Made by a program: the position numbers and the translations under genes. Of a stretch of 64,000 nucleotides of DNA, positions 8,333 to 19,564 are shown one piece after another. The notes below the pieces were generated by a model. That model ran no database searches and was not told the DNA's origin. It saw only the letters and a list, made by a program, of their open reading frames with translations. Position 1 is the stretch's first letter. Every line of letters begins with the position of its first letter. This stretch comes from Dongia_B soli (GTDB lineage: Bacteria; Pseudomonadota; Alphaproteobacteria; Dongiales; Dongiaceae): contig NZ_JAXCLW010000004.1 in NCBI RefSeq assembly GCF_034044715.1, positions 248,001 through 312,000 on the forward strand, in the 5' to 3' direction.

Positions 8333-9448
8333 TCAGCCGCCGGCTTTGATCGTATTGAACAGGCTGACGTATTTCTTTCGGCGGTCTTCCGGCACGGCGC
8401 GCAGAAATACCGTTCGCCCCATCATCTCGCTCGGATTGCTGATCCCCAGTGAATCGAGCACCTTGGGATCGACCAGGTCGAAGGCTTTCTTATTGGCATG
8501 GCCGGTCCCGAGTGCCTCTACCAGGTATTTGCCGGCCTCGGGCGAAGTGAAGGCATTGATGAAGTCATAGGCGAGATCCTCATGCGCGACATCCTTCATG
8601 AGCACCAGGCCGCAAACCCAGGTCCGCATCCCTTCCTTGGGATTCATATAAGCGACGGGAAGGCCCTGCTTCTTCAACCGTGCAACGGCGTCGTTCCAGG
8701 CATAGGCGGCGACTAGCTCACCAGAGGCCAGGCCCTGTTCGGCCGTCGACTGATCCGACCAGTAGAAGCGTACATTGTCGCGTTGATGTCGCAGGAGCTT
8801 CGCGCATTCCTTCAGTTGCTCGTCGGAAACATCGAAGATATCCGGGAAGCCCAGAATTGCGGCGGCAATCTCGACATTGGGCGGCCCGGAATCATAACTT
8901 GAAATCTGCCCTTTATAGCGGTCATCCGTGAACAGCAACGACCAGGACGGGTCGCCTTTGATCTCAACCTTGTCCCTGCGATAAAGGATGGAAGTGTTCC
9001 CCCAATCGAATGGGATGAACCATCTCTTCCCTGCCTCATCGACCGTCGCCGGCAGCTTCTGGATTTCCGGCCAGAAATCCTGGACATGGGCCAGCTTGGC
9101 CTCGTCAAAAGCCTTGATCATCCCTGACTTCCGCCAGCGCGCCATGTCATCGGCACAGGGATGAGCGATATCGACCTTATAGCCGCCCGCGAGTTTGCTG
9201 AAGGCCTCATCCGTATCACCGAAGAAGCTGACATTCGGCGTACCGTGTTTTTTGAGATAATCCGGGAAGAGCTTGGGATCGTTGTAGGTCGTCCAGGTGT
9301 AGACAGAAACTTGATCGGCAGCGAATGCCCGGCCGCGTGTAGCACTCATGACGGCAACGCCGAGACCGACCGAGCCCAATGCCTTCAGCATCGACCTTCG
9401 GTCCAACGGCTTTTGCCGGAGCTGCTTTTCGATCTCACGCCACTCCAT
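8333..9448 (-). CDS. potD: PotD-like periplasmic binding protein with Tat-type signal
   Basis: A 371-residue extracellular solute-binding protein. The N-terminus carries a twin-arginine motif (LDRRSMLKALGS) followed by a hydrophobic stretch and AFAAD, suggesting Tat export. The mature start (VSVYTWTTYNDPKLF) and the WRKSGMI, PFDWGN and YRRD segments are typical of PotD/PotF-like proteins. ATG 9448 was preferred over an in-frame TTG at 9463 because GGGAGG precedes it at good spacing. It is the first cistron of the importer operon and diverges from a TetR gene across a 212-base region holding a palindrome. Confidence 0.9.
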   Translation of the reverse strand: MEWREIEKQLRQKPLDRRSMLKALGSVGLGVAVMSATRGRAFAADQVSVYTWTTYNDPKLFPDYLKKHGTPNVSFFGDTDEAFSKLAGGYKVDIAHPCADDMARWRKSGMIKAFDEAKLAHVQDFWPEIQKLPATVDEAGKRWFIPFDWGNTSILYRRDKVEIKGDPSWSLLFTDDRYKGQISSYDSGPPNVEIAAAILGFPDIFDVSDEQLKECAKLLRHQRDNVRFYWSDQSTAEQGLASGELVAAYAWNDAVARLKKQGLPVAYMNPKEGMRTWVCGLVLMKDVAHEDLAYDFINAFTSPEAGKYLVEALGTGHANKKAFDLVDPKVLDSLGISNPSEMMGRTVFLRAVPEDRRKKYVSLFNTIKAGG

Positions 9449-9479
9449 TCCATCCTCCCACAATTTTGGTTGATTAAAT

Positions 9480-9499
9480 TCTTTTAGTCGAATAAAAGA
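9480..9499. promoter_or_regulatory. palindrome between divergent potD and tetR
   Basis: TCTTTTA-gtcgaa-TAAAAGA, a perfect seven-base inverted repeat with a six-base spacer; the core TTTTAGTCGAATAAAA is a near-perfect 16-bp palindrome. It lies 32 bases upstream of the binding-protein start, in the divergent promoter region, where a TetR-family operator is expected. The 13 bases beginning at 9481 recur exactly at 60371. Confidence 0.45.
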
Positions 9500-9660
9500 T
9501 TACTGGAGTTTTTCGGCAGTCGTCAAGGGAGAGAAAGCTCCGGCCTTTGTTTTTCTGCAAAATCAAGACTCAGGGCTCCCTGCCTCACGATTGGCCTCAG
9601 ATATAGATTGTCGAAGAACGTCCCGTCAGTCGGACATCGGGAGGATCGGGGGTATCATTA

Positions 9661-10461
9661 ATGAACGTAGCGGGGCGACGGAAAGCGAAACGATCCGCGA
9701 GGGAGCCACGCGCGGCCCAAGAAATTGCCGCGCCGGCAAAAGAAGCGCCTCTACGCGATCGCAAAAAGGCGACACAGCGAACCAACCTTCTGCGCATCGC
9801 TTATGTCCTGTTCCGCAAGGAGGGCTTCGACCAGGTTCGCCTCGAAGATATTGCCTTCCATGCCAATGTGTCCGTCCCCACTTTCTATAATTACTTCAGC
9901 AATAAACGGGATCTGCTGATCGCAATCCTAATGCAGGACCGCAAGGATGGCGCGCCCTCCTATGAAAAGGTTCTTGCCAATCCGCCGGGCGATCCAGGCG
10001 ATGCCATCGCCGAGCTCATCTATGCCAATGTGGCCATTATCCGCAGCCCATCCGATAAGCGGTTGTGGCGCGAGATCTTTGCAGCCGTGGCTCTGAGCCA
10101 TGATCGCGAACAAGATGCTTTCAATCGTAACCACCAATCGTTCAAAACCTATATTAAACGCTTGCTGCAACACTTCGTCGACAACCAGGTCCTGCCACCG
10201 GATTATCCGCTGGATCTAGCCTCCGACTTGATCTTCGCGCTGAATGCTCAAAACTTGCGGCGCCTGGCGGCCAGCAAATGCTGCACGCCGGAGGATATCC
10301 GCGACCTCACCCGCCGGCAGATGCGCCTGCTGCTGCGTCGTAACGAAGATGCGGTCGAGGATATCCGTCCGCCATCTCCCCGGAAACGCGCCATACCTAA
10401 CCACCCAGTCAAGAAACGCTCACGTCCGGAAAGATCGATTCATGTTCAAAACAAGGCCTGA
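9661..10461 (+). CDS. TetR-family regulator, first of two paralogues
   Basis: A 266-residue TetR/AcrR-type repressor. A basic, low-complexity N-terminal extension of about 40 residues precedes the helix-turn-helix (LEDIAFHANVSVPTFYNYFSNKRDLL). The ligand-binding C-terminal half shares blocks with the TetR encoded at 19565 (DKRLWREI, AVALSHD/AVARSHD, KTYIKRLL/RRYIKRLL, CTPEDIRD/CTPERIRD), so the two are duplicates flanking the catabolic cluster. The ATG at 9661 follows purine-rich GGGAGGATCGGGGG. It overlaps the first GGT gene by 20 bases and probably controls it and the divergent importer. Confidence 0.9.
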   Translation: MNVAGRRKAKRSAREPRAAQEIAAPAKEAPLRDRKKATQRTNLLRIAYVLFRKEGFDQVRLEDIAFHANVSVPTFYNYFSNKRDLLIAILMQDRKDGAPSYEKVLANPPGDPGDAIAELIYANVAIIRSPSDKRLWREIFAAVALSHDREQDAFNRNHQSFKTYIKRLLQHFVDNQVLPPDYPLDLASDLIFALNAQNLRRLAASKCCTPEDIRDLTRRQMRLLLRRNEDAVEDIRPPSPRKRAIPNHPVKKRSRPERSIHVQNKA

Positions 10462-12235
10462 AGTAAACGGTACCTTTGGTGTTGTGACCTCGACGCATTG
10501 GCTGGCCACCGCGGCGGGCATGTCAATTCTGGAAAAAGGCGGCAATGCCTTTGATGCCGCCGTCGCCACCGGTACCTCCCTTCACGTTGCCGAGCCGCAT
10601 CAGAACGGGCCCGGAGGGGAAATGCCCCTGGTCCTCTATGCAGCGGCGAGCGGCAAGGTCGAGGTGGTCTGCGGCCAGGGTGTCGCGCCGAAAGCGGCAA
10701 CCACCGGAAAGTTCAAGGAGCTTGGCCTCGACATCATTCCCGGCAATGGCCTGCTTCCCGCCGTGGTGCCCGGTTCGTTCGGCGCTTGGATGTTGCTGTT
10801 GTCAGAATACGGCACGATGAGCCTGCGTGATGTGCTGACCCCGGCCATCACCTATGCCCGCGACGGCTTCTATCTTCTCGAAAACACAGCGGCGATCATT
10901 CGCAATGTCGAACAGCTGTTTCGCCATGACTGGCCGGCTTCCGCAGAGGTTTGGCTGCCGGGCGGCAATCTTCCGCAAGCCGGAAAGCTGTTCCGCCGGC
11001 CGCATCTCGCCGCGACATTCGAACGGATTATCCGAGAGGCAGAATCAGCCAGCGGCAGCCGCACGGGCCAGATCGAAGCTGCGCGCCGCTGCTGGTACGA
11101 GGGCTTCGTCGCCGAAACGGTCGATCGTTTCTTCCGGACCAGCGAGTTGCTGGATACGACCGGCGACCGGCATGGGGGGCTTCTCACCGGTGACGACATG
11201 GCGGCTTGGCGCGCCACGATCGAAACACCGGTTTCCTATGATTATGAAAACTATACCGTCCACAAAGCGGGACCCTGGAGCCAGGGGCCGGTCTTCCTGC
11301 AACAGCTCGCACTCCTGAAGGGTTTCGACTTGAAGAAGATGGGCAGCGAGAGTGCGGAATTTGTCCATACGGTTACCGAATGCGCGAAGCTCGCCTTTGC
11401 AGATCGCGATGCCTATTACGGCGATCCGGATTTCGTCGATGTGCCGATGCGCGAATTGCTCGACGATGCCTATAATCTTGGGCGGCGCAATTTGGTTGGC
11501 ACCAATGCCTCGCTGGAACTGTGTCCCGGCACGATCCCCGGCTATATACCGCATATCGTCATCAGGCCAAAGGGATCGACGGTCATCGCCACACCGGAAT
11601 CGCTCGATTTCAATTATCCGCGGCCGAAGGAGAACCAACCTGAAGCGCTCGCAACCGGTGATACCACGCATTTCGATATCATCGACCGTTTCGGCAATAT
11701 GATTTCCGGCACGCCGAGCGGATCGTCCTTGCATATGGCGCCGGTAGTCGCCGGCCTCGGTTTCGGCATGCCGGCGCGTGCACAGATGTTCTGGCTGGAA
11801 GAGGGTGTGCCGGGCACCCTGCTCCCCGCCAAGCGGCCACGCACCACATTGACCCCGACCATCGCCATGCGGGATGGCAAGCCCTATATGGCTTTCGGCA
11901 CGCCCGGCGGGGATTGTCAGGATCAATGGGCTCTGCAAGCCTTCCTGCGGCATGTGCATTTCGGCCTCGACCTGCAGGCCGCCATCGATGCCCCAACCTT
12001 CCACACCTATCATTTGGTCGATTCCTTCTTCCCCCGCGAATACGACCCCGGCCATCTCGCCATTGAGGGACGTTTCAGCAAGCAGGTGCAGGACGAACTG
12101 CGCAAGCGCGGCCATCGCGTCGAGGTCTATGACGACTACGCGCTCGGCTACGTGACCGCTGCGGCGACGGATGAGGGTCTGCTCAAAGCCGGCGCCAGCC
12201 CAAGGGAAGCCCAGTGCTATGCCGCGGGCCGATGA
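10442..12235 (+). CDS. gamma-glutamyltransferase family protein 1 (cytoplasmic)
   Basis: A 597-residue Ntn-hydrolase of the GGT family. The autoprocessing site is visible as GDTTHFDII with Thr408 expected to become the N-terminal nucleophile, and the oxyanion-type PGG motif (FGTPGGD) follows about 80 residues later. The N-terminal NGPGGEMP loop is also present. No signal peptide is seen: the chain begins MFKTRPEVNGTFG directly at the fold. It is therefore predicted to be cytoplasmic, unlike periplasmic GGT. In this cluster it could hydrolyse gamma-glutamyl amides formed by the PuuA-like ligase. The start at 10442 lies within the end of the TetR gene. Confidence 0.85.
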   Translation: MFKTRPEVNGTFGVVTSTHWLATAAGMSILEKGGNAFDAAVATGTSLHVAEPHQNGPGGEMPLVLYAAASGKVEVVCGQGVAPKAATTGKFKELGLDIIPGNGLLPAVVPGSFGAWMLLLSEYGTMSLRDVLTPAITYARDGFYLLENTAAIIRNVEQLFRHDWPASAEVWLPGGNLPQAGKLFRRPHLAATFERIIREAESASGSRTGQIEAARRCWYEGFVAETVDRFFRTSELLDTTGDRHGGLLTGDDMAAWRATIETPVSYDYENYTVHKAGPWSQGPVFLQQLALLKGFDLKKMGSESAEFVHTVTECAKLAFADRDAYYGDPDFVDVPMRELLDDAYNLGRRNLVGTNASLELCPGTIPGYIPHIVIRPKGSTVIATPESLDFNYPRPKENQPEALATGDTTHFDIIDRFGNMISGTPSGSSLHMAPVVAGLGFGMPARAQMFWLEEGVPGTLLPAKRPRTTLTPTIAMRDGKPYMAFGTPGGDCQDQWALQAFLRHVHFGLDLQAAIDAPTFHTYHLVDSFFPREYDPGHLAIEGRFSKQVQDELRKRGHRVEVYDDYALGYVTAAATDEGLLKAGASPREAQCYAAGR

Positions 12236-12246
12236 CTGAACCTGCC

Positions 12247-12266
12247 GGCCGGACATTGGTCCGGCC
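12247..12266. other. short hairpin between the two GGT genes
   Basis: Eight-base perfect GC-rich stem GGCCGGAC/GTCCGGCC with loop ATTG, 11 bases after the stop of the first GGT gene. No U-tract follows, so it is not a classical terminator. Confidence 0.5.
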
Positions 12267-12303
12267 TCACTGCAACTGATCGATTGAGATTCTGGATATC
12301 ATC

Positions 12304-14103
12304 ATGGTTACATCAAGACCGGAAATCGTCGGAAACTTTGGCGTGGTCGCCACGACCCACTGGCTTTCGACCACTGTGGGCATGACTATTCTGGAACGTG
12401 GCGGCAATGCCTTCGATGCCGCCGTCGCCGCCGGCTGCGTGCTGCATATTGTCGAACCGGAACAGAACGGACCGGGCGGCGACGTCCCCATCATTCTCTG
12501 GTCTGCGGCCAAAAGGCAGGTCGACGTCATCTGCGGCCAGGGCGTGGCCCCGGCTGCGGCGAGTGTCGGCAAGATCAAGGACCTCGGCCTCGATATCATG
12601 CCCGGCATCGGTCATATCCCGGCGGTGGTTCCCGGCTCCTTCGGCGCCTGGATGCTGTTGCTGCAGGAATATGGCACGATGAGCGTGCGCGATGTGCTGA
12701 GTCCGGCCATCGAGATCGCCCGCAACGGCTTTCATGTGAAGCCCGAGGTCTCGTCAATCCTGAAGAACCTGGCCCCCTTCTTCAGAGAACATTGGCCAAG
12801 CTCCGCGGAAGTTTTCCTGCCGGGGGGCAAAGCACCCGAAGCTGACACCATGATGTCCCTCCCCGCCCAGGCGAAAACCTATGAGCGCATCATCGCCGAA
12901 GCCGAGGCTGCCGGCGGCAACCGCGAACGCCAGATCGAGGCAGCCCGGCGTGCCTGGTATGATGGCTTTGTCGCCGAAGCAGTCGACAAATTTTTCCGCC
13001 AACCGGTGATGGATACGTCGGGGGAGGCTCATGCCGGCTTCATGACCGGCCAGGACCTCGCCAATTGGCGGGCCACGATCGAAGAGCCGATTTCCACAAC
13101 CTATCACCAATACGAAGTCTTCAAACCGGGTCCCTGGGCGCAAAGCCCGGTCATGCTGCAGCAACTGGCGCTGCTGCGCGGCTTCGATCTCGGCTCCATG
13201 GAACCGACGGGGCCGGATTTCGTCCATACCGTCCAGGAATGCGCCAAGCTCGCTTTCGCCGATCGCGATTCGTTCTATGGCGACCCGAAATTCGCTGACG
13301 TGCCGCTGGGTGTTCTGCTGGGTGAGGACTACAATGCCGAGCGGCGTAAACTCGTTACCGGACAGGCCTCGCTCGATCTCCGGCCGGGAACTATCGGGAA
13401 TTTCGGCGGTGGCATTCCGCAGCGCGATTCGGGCTCGACCAAGGTCGCGCATCGCGAAGCCATTGTCGATGCCGAACCCGAACGAACCAAGAGCTATGCC
13501 GACTATCTCGCCAGCAAGCATGGCGATACCTGCCACCTCGATATCATCGATCGCTGGGGTAATATGATTTCGGCAACCCCCAGCGGCGGCTGGCTCAGCG
13601 GCTCGCCGGTCGTGCCGGGAATCGGTTTCAGCATCTCCGTGCGTGGCCAGATGTTCTGGCTCGATGAGGGTCATCCGAATGGCCTTGAACCAGGCAAGCG
13701 GCCGCGCACTACCTTGACCCCCAGTCTCGCGACCCGTCACGGCGAACCTTATATTGCCTTCGGTACGCCGGGCGGCGATCAGCAGGATCAATGGGCTTTG
13801 CATGCGTTCCTTCGCCATGTGCATCACGGCCTTAATCTTCAGGCGGCGATCGACGCGCCGAGCTTCTATACCCAGCATTTGCCAAGCTCGTTCTATCCAC
13901 GCGAATGGCTGCCGGGCCACTTGGCTGTCGAATCGACTTTCCCCGACAAGACCCTGGCCGAACTAAACCGGCGCGGACACCGGCTGGAAATATTCGGGCA
14001 ATGGGAACACTACAATTCGGTCACCATGGCAACGCGCGTCGGTCCTGTTCTGAGGGCTGGTGCAAGTCCGAGGCGTATGCAATCCTACGCCATCGGTAGA
14101 TAG
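12304..14103 (+). CDS. gamma-glutamyltransferase family protein 2 (cytoplasmic)
   Basis: A 599-residue paralogue of the preceding gene, alignable end to end (shared NGPGG, CGQGVAP, PAVVPGSFGAWMLLL and PGGD segments). The processing site reads GDTCHLDII with Thr409 as candidate nucleophile; the Thr that normally follows it is replaced by Cys. It also lacks a signal peptide. The middle part carries an insertion (about residues 375-400) not in copy 1. The pair may form a hetero-complex or differ in substrate. Role as amidase in the amine pathway is inferred from neighbours. Confidence 0.85.
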   Translation: MVTSRPEIVGNFGVVATTHWLSTTVGMTILERGGNAFDAAVAAGCVLHIVEPEQNGPGGDVPIILWSAAKRQVDVICGQGVAPAAASVGKIKDLGLDIMPGIGHIPAVVPGSFGAWMLLLQEYGTMSVRDVLSPAIEIARNGFHVKPEVSSILKNLAPFFREHWPSSAEVFLPGGKAPEADTMMSLPAQAKTYERIIAEAEAAGGNRERQIEAARRAWYDGFVAEAVDKFFRQPVMDTSGEAHAGFMTGQDLANWRATIEEPISTTYHQYEVFKPGPWAQSPVMLQQLALLRGFDLGSMEPTGPDFVHTVQECAKLAFADRDSFYGDPKFADVPLGVLLGEDYNAERRKLVTGQASLDLRPGTIGNFGGGIPQRDSGSTKVAHREAIVDAEPERTKSYADYLASKHGDTCHLDIIDRWGNMISATPSGGWLSGSPVVPGIGFSISVRGQMFWLDEGHPNGLEPGKRPRTTLTPSLATRHGEPYIAFGTPGGDQQDQWALHAFLRHVHHGLNLQAAIDAPSFYTQHLPSSFYPREWLPGHLAVESTFPDKTLAELNRRGHRLEIFGQWEHYNSVTMATRVGPVLRAGASPRRMQSYAIGR

Positions 14104-14110
14104 CTCGGTT

Positions 14111-14160
14111 GTGGCCCCAATGGGGGCCACAGACGGCTGTCTTGTTGTTCAGACCGTCTG
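14111..14160. other. two consecutive inverted repeats before the ligase gene
   Basis: GTGGCCCC/GGGGCCAC (14111-14118 with 14123-14130, loop AATG) is followed at once by CAGACGG/CCGTCTG (14130-14136 with 14154-14160). They fill the gap between the second GGT stop and the ligase start. They could act as a processing or attenuation element; neither has a clear T-tract. Confidence 0.45.
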
Positions 14161-14171
14161 GAGATCTGCAG

Positions 14172-15700
<1,529 letters not shown>

Positions 15701-15704
<4 letters not shown>

Positions 15705-16678
15705 AGATTGCGATTGTCGGAGCGGGGGCGATTGGCGGCCTCGTCGGTGGTCATCTCGCCCGGATCGGCGTCGATGTGACCTTGATCGCGCGCGGCCCGC
15801 ATCTCGCTGCCATCAAGCAGAACGGATTGCGGGTGACCGGCGCCGGTTCGGATTTCATCGTCCATCCCAAAGCGGTTGAAGACCCGGGAGAAGCCGGTGC
15901 GCAGGATTACGTCATCGTCAGCCTGAAATCGCCCGCCGTGGCGACGATGGCAAAAAAAATGGTGCCGCTGCTGAAGGATGAGACCGCCGTCGTCATGGCG
16001 GTCAACGGCCTGCCCTGGTGGTACTTCCATGGCCTTGAAGGGCCATTGCAGGGACGCAAGCTCACCAGCCTCGATCCTGAAGGACTACAATGGGATTATA
16101 TCGGACCACAGCGCGTTCTCGGCTGCGTCGTCTATCCGGCTGCCGAAGTCTCGGAGCCCGGCGTCATCACCCATGTCTCGGGTGACCGCTTCAGCCTGGG
16201 GGAACCGGGCAAGGAAGTGACCGACCGCGTCCGCACGCTGAGCCGGCTTCTGATCGATGCCGGCTTGAAAGCGCCGGTTAAGAAGGACATCCGGGAAGAA
16301 ATCTGGGTCAAGCTTTGGGGTAACGTCGCCTTCAATCCGCTCAGCGCCCTGACCGGCGCGACCCTGGCGCAGATCTGCGGTAATGCGGAAACCCGGGCCG
16401 TGGCCAAGGCGATGATGACCGAAGCGGAAAATGTCGCCAATGCCGTTGGCATCCGCATGCCAATCGATATCGAGAAGCGCATTGCTGGCGCCGCGGCTAT
16501 CGGCGAGCACAAGACCTCCATGTTGCAGGACCTGGAACGCGGCCGGCAGATGGAGATCGATGCCATCATCGGCAGCGTTGCGGAGCTGGCACGGCTCGTC
16601 GAGGTCGCCACGCCAACGATCGACGCCATCCTCGCCCTCGTGCGGCAAAGGGCGTCTTTACTCGGCCTCTATCCGTAA
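15701..16678 (+). CDS. ketopantoate reductase-like (PanE/ApbA family) dehydrogenase
   Basis: A 325-residue NAD(P)-dependent 2-hydroxyacid dehydrogenase of the ApbA/PanE family. It begins at a GTG whose last bases form the stop of the ligase (GTGA). The Rossmann motif GAGAIGG is at residues 7-13; the conserved KLWGNVAFNPLSALTG segment and the late SMLQDLERGRQMEIDAI segment are both present. Its position inside a catabolic operon suggests a dedicated 2-oxoacid reductase rather than the housekeeping pantothenate enzyme. Confidence 0.85.
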
Positions 16679-16683
16679 TGGGA

Positions 16684-16722
16684 CGGTCCAGGTGAGATTG
16701 ATCTTTCTAATCGCCTGGACCG
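16684..16722. other. 12-bp hairpin between the PanE-like and PuuA-like genes
   Basis: CGGTCCAGGTGA (16684-16695) pairs with TCGCCTGGACCG (16711-16722) with one G-U pair and a 15-base loop, directly after the stop at 16678. No T-run follows. It may separate expression of the upstream GGT-ligase-reductase block from puuAB. Confidence 0.55.
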
Positions 16723-16814
16723 CGCGCCTGGCTCTGCTCAGAAAATTGGAATGACGGCTGACCTCGCATTGAAACAGCCTTCAAAGCAATTGAGCATGAC
16801 AACAGGTGACTATC

Positions 16815-18158
16815 ATGGCCAAATCATCTTGGCTCAGAGAACATGGCATTCAAAATATCGAATGCATCATCACCGACATTAACGGCATCCCCCGTGGAAA
16901 GGTGCTGCCGGCGGATAAAATTTCCGACAGTGGCCAGAGTCCGGGATTGAAATTCCCGATGAGCGTCTTCGCCGTCACCATCATGGGTGACTATACTGGC
17001 GTCGTCAGGGGGGATGAGGCCTATCGCGACGTCGATCTGGAACTTCGGCTCGATATAGAGAGCCTGCGGCTAGCGCCCGGTTGCAGTTCGCCAACGGCGT
17101 ATGTCTTCGCCGATCCGCATGGCAAGGACGGCTCGCCTTGGAAGCTATCGCCACGCGATGTGCTGAAAACGATCCTCGATCTCTATCGCCAGAAGAACTG
17201 GCGCCCGGTCATCGCACCGGAACTGGAATTCTACCTGACTGCACCGAACACCGATCCGAACCAGCCTTTGTCACAGCCGATCGGCCGATCCGGCCGGCCG
17301 GAATTTTCCGCCGAGCCCTATGGCTTGGAGGCGATCGAGGAATTCCAGCCGATCATCGATAAGATTTACGAGGCCGGGAAGATTGCCGGTCTGGATCTCG
17401 ACACGCTGATTCACGAATCCGGCCGGGCCCAGCTCGAAATCAATTTCAAACATGGCGATCCTTTGCGCCTGGCCGATCAGGTGATCCTTTTCAAGCGCAT
17501 CGTCCGCCAGGTCGCATTGACCCATGGCTGCTATGCGACCTTCATGGCCAAGCCGATCGAAGGACAGCCTGGCAGTTCCATGCATCTGCATGTCTCGGTC
17601 GTTGACCATGCCAGCGGCAAGAATGTCTTTGCCGATGCCGACGGCAAGGATAGCGCGCTGTTCCTGAATTTCGTCGGTGGCTTGCAGACCTATCTGCCAC
17701 AGGTCATGCCCCTCTTCGCACCTTTCGTGAATTCTTTTCGGCGTCTCGTTCCCGGTTACAGCGCACCGATCAATGTGCATTGGGGGCTTGAGAATCGCAC
17801 TTGCGGACTGCGCGTGCCGGAATCGGATGCAGGCAACCGGCGCATCGAAAACCGGCTGCCGGGCGCGGATGCCAATCCCTATCTCGCCATGGCGGCGACG
17901 TTGCTCGCCGGCTTTCTCGGCATGACGGAGAAACTGACGCCCTCTCCGCAGGCATTGGAAAATGCCTATCGGCACGAACACGCCTTGCCAAGGACAATGG
18001 ATGAGGCCTCGGCGAAAATGGAAGGCTGCGAGCCGATCCTAAAGGTGCTGGATGCCGGCTTCGTCTATGCCTATTGCAACGTCAAGAAAGCGGAACTGCG
18101 CGAATTCCAATCCGTCATCACGCCGTGGGAACGGCAACATCTGCTGTTGAAGGTTTGA
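16815..18158 (+). CDS. puuA: glutamine synthetase-like gamma-glutamyl-amine ligase (PuuA-like)
   Basis: A 447-residue glutamine synthetase-fold ligase. It has the beta-grasp N-domain and catalytic-domain motifs ELEFYL, the HLHVS strand, the ATP-site NRRIENRLPGADANPY and the glutamate-site RVPES. The GLENRTCGLRVP version and the length match the PuuA/GlnA3-type ligases that join glutamate to polyamines or other amines using ATP, not GlnA. ATG 16815 follows AGGTGA at close spacing; an in-frame GTG at 16806 is less likely. The following PuuB-like oxidase supports gamma-glutamylation chemistry. Confidence 0.85.
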   Translation: MAKSSWLREHGIQNIECIITDINGIPRGKVLPADKISDSGQSPGLKFPMSVFAVTIMGDYTGVVRGDEAYRDVDLELRLDIESLRLAPGCSSPTAYVFADPHGKDGSPWKLSPRDVLKTILDLYRQKNWRPVIAPELEFYLTAPNTDPNQPLSQPIGRSGRPEFSAEPYGLEAIEEFQPIIDKIYEAGKIAGLDLDTLIHESGRAQLEINFKHGDPLRLADQVILFKRIVRQVALTHGCYATFMAKPIEGQPGSSMHLHVSVVDHASGKNVFADADGKDSALFLNFVGGLQTYLPQVMPLFAPFVNSFRRLVPGYSAPINVHWGLENRTCGLRVPESDAGNRRIENRLPGADANPYLAMAATLLAGFLGMTEKLTPSPQALENAYRHEHALPRTMDEASAKMEGCEPILKVLDAGFVYAYCNVKKAELREFQSVITPWERQHLLLKV

Positions 18159-18175
18159 TCGCGGAGGGCATGATC

Positions 18176-19456
18176 ATGGGATTCAACAATATGCTCAATA
18201 TCGAGCGCTCTTATTACGTCGCCACCGCCAATCGGACTACGGATCATCCGCGCCTCACCGATGTGATCGATGCCGATCTTGTCGTGGTCGGCGCTGGTTG
18301 CACGGGTCTTTCAGCAGCTCTCCATGCTGCGCAACGTGGCTTGAAGGTCGTCGTCCTGGAAGGCGGCAAAGTCGGTTGGGGCGCATCCGGCCGCAATGGC
18401 GGTCAAATGAGCCCCGGCTTGCGCAAGGGTGCCTTGGGCCTGGTCAAGCAATACGGCGAAGAACGCGGCCGCCTCATCTACAAGACCACCTTTGCCGCCC
18501 GACAGCTGGTTCTCGACATCATCGAGAAGCACAGTATCCAATGCGATCTCAAGCTCACCGGCCATGTCAGCGGCATCGTCAAGAAATCCGATATCGCCCA
18601 TTATGAGGCTGAAGCAGATTGCCTGCGTCGCGTGATGGGGATGGATCACCTGTCGATCCTGTCATCGAGCGAAACCCGGAAGCTCGTAAACACGCATTAT
18701 GAAGCCGGCACCTTCAGTACGGTCGCCGGCCATATGCATCCGCTGAACTATACGCTGGGCCTCGCCAAGGCAGCGGTGGATGCCGGCGTGACGATCTTCG
18801 AGAACTCAGCGGCCATCGCACTGGAGCGGAAACCCCGTATCCGTGTCTCGACCGCATCGGGCGCTGTCGTTGCCCGTCACGCCATCCTGGCAGGCGATGC
18901 CCTGTTGCGCGGCCTGGAGCCTGAAGTCAATAACCGCATTATGCCGGTCGGCAATTACATCATTGCCACCAATCCGCTGCCGAATGCTCATGAGCTCATT
19001 CCCAGCGATGCGGCGATTTCGGATTCCCGTTTCGTGGTGAACTATTATCGCCTCTCCGCCGATGGTCGCCTGCTCTTCGGCGGCGGTGAGAAATATACGC
19101 CACGTCCGCCACGGGATATCGCCGCTTTCGTCCGGCCTTATGTGGAACAGACGTTCCCGCAATTACGCGGCTGCAAGATCGACTATGCCTGGGGCGGGCT
19201 CGTCTCGATCACGACATCGAGGCTGCCGCATATCGGTCGCCGGGGCGATGTGCTCTTCGCTCATGGTTATTCGGGTCTCGGTGTTCTGCTTTCGACCCTG
19301 GGGGGGAAAATCCTGGCCGAGTCGCTGGTGAAAAACACGCCAGAATTCGAGACCTTCGCGGCATTGCGTCCGCAGGCTTTTCCCGGCAGGACCGCCCTGC
19401 GCTCACCACTCTATGTCCTTGCAATGCTTTGGTATGCCATGCGGGACCGGCTATAG
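18176..19456 (+). CDS. puuB: FAD-dependent gamma-glutamyl-amine oxidoreductase (PuuB-like)
   Basis: A 426-residue DAO-family flavoenzyme. The N-terminal FAD motif VVGAGCTGLSAALHAAQRG and the following WGASGRNGGQMSPG are the pattern of gamma-glutamylputrescine oxidoreductases. Near the C-terminus a DYAWGGLVSITTSRLPHIG block and a GYSGLGV flavin-contact loop are present. ATG 18176 was preferred because GGAGGG lies seven bases upstream; ATG 18170 is too close to it. It would oxidise the amine end of the gamma-glutamylated substrate to an aldehyde with release of ammonia and peroxide. Confidence 0.87.
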   Translation: MGFNNMLNIERSYYVATANRTTDHPRLTDVIDADLVVVGAGCTGLSAALHAAQRGLKVVVLEGGKVGWGASGRNGGQMSPGLRKGALGLVKQYGEERGRLIYKTTFAARQLVLDIIEKHSIQCDLKLTGHVSGIVKKSDIAHYEAEADCLRRVMGMDHLSILSSSETRKLVNTHYEAGTFSTVAGHMHPLNYTLGLAKAAVDAGVTIFENSAAIALERKPRIRVSTASGAVVARHAILAGDALLRGLEPEVNNRIMPVGNYIIATNPLPNAHELIPSDAAISDSRFVVNYYRLSADGRLLFGGGEKYTPRPPRDIAAFVRPYVEQTFPQLRGCKIDYAWGGLVSITTSRLPHIGRRGDVLFAHGYSGLGVLLSTLGGKILAESLVKNTPEFETFAALRPQAFPGRTALRSPLYVLAMLWYAMRDRL

Positions 19457-19564
19457 CGAGGCGTGATCGTTTGACCCGCTTTTTTGAGTGACCTAAAGTA
19501 TTTTTCGATATCCGCATCGACTTGGTGTAAAGCCAGGCAAATAGGTCAACATAGATAGCGATAT

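Noticed and set aside
11045..12256. 403-codon open frame antisense to the first GGT gene
   Set aside because: It is the mirror of a well-conserved GGT protein in GC-rich DNA, has no recognisable domain, and its counterpart over the second GGT gene (12754-13920) is not similar in content.
14111..14130. Rho-independent terminator after the second GGT gene
   Set aside because: The stem is good but no T-run follows and the downstream gene lacks an obvious separate promoter, so it is listed only as a hairpin.
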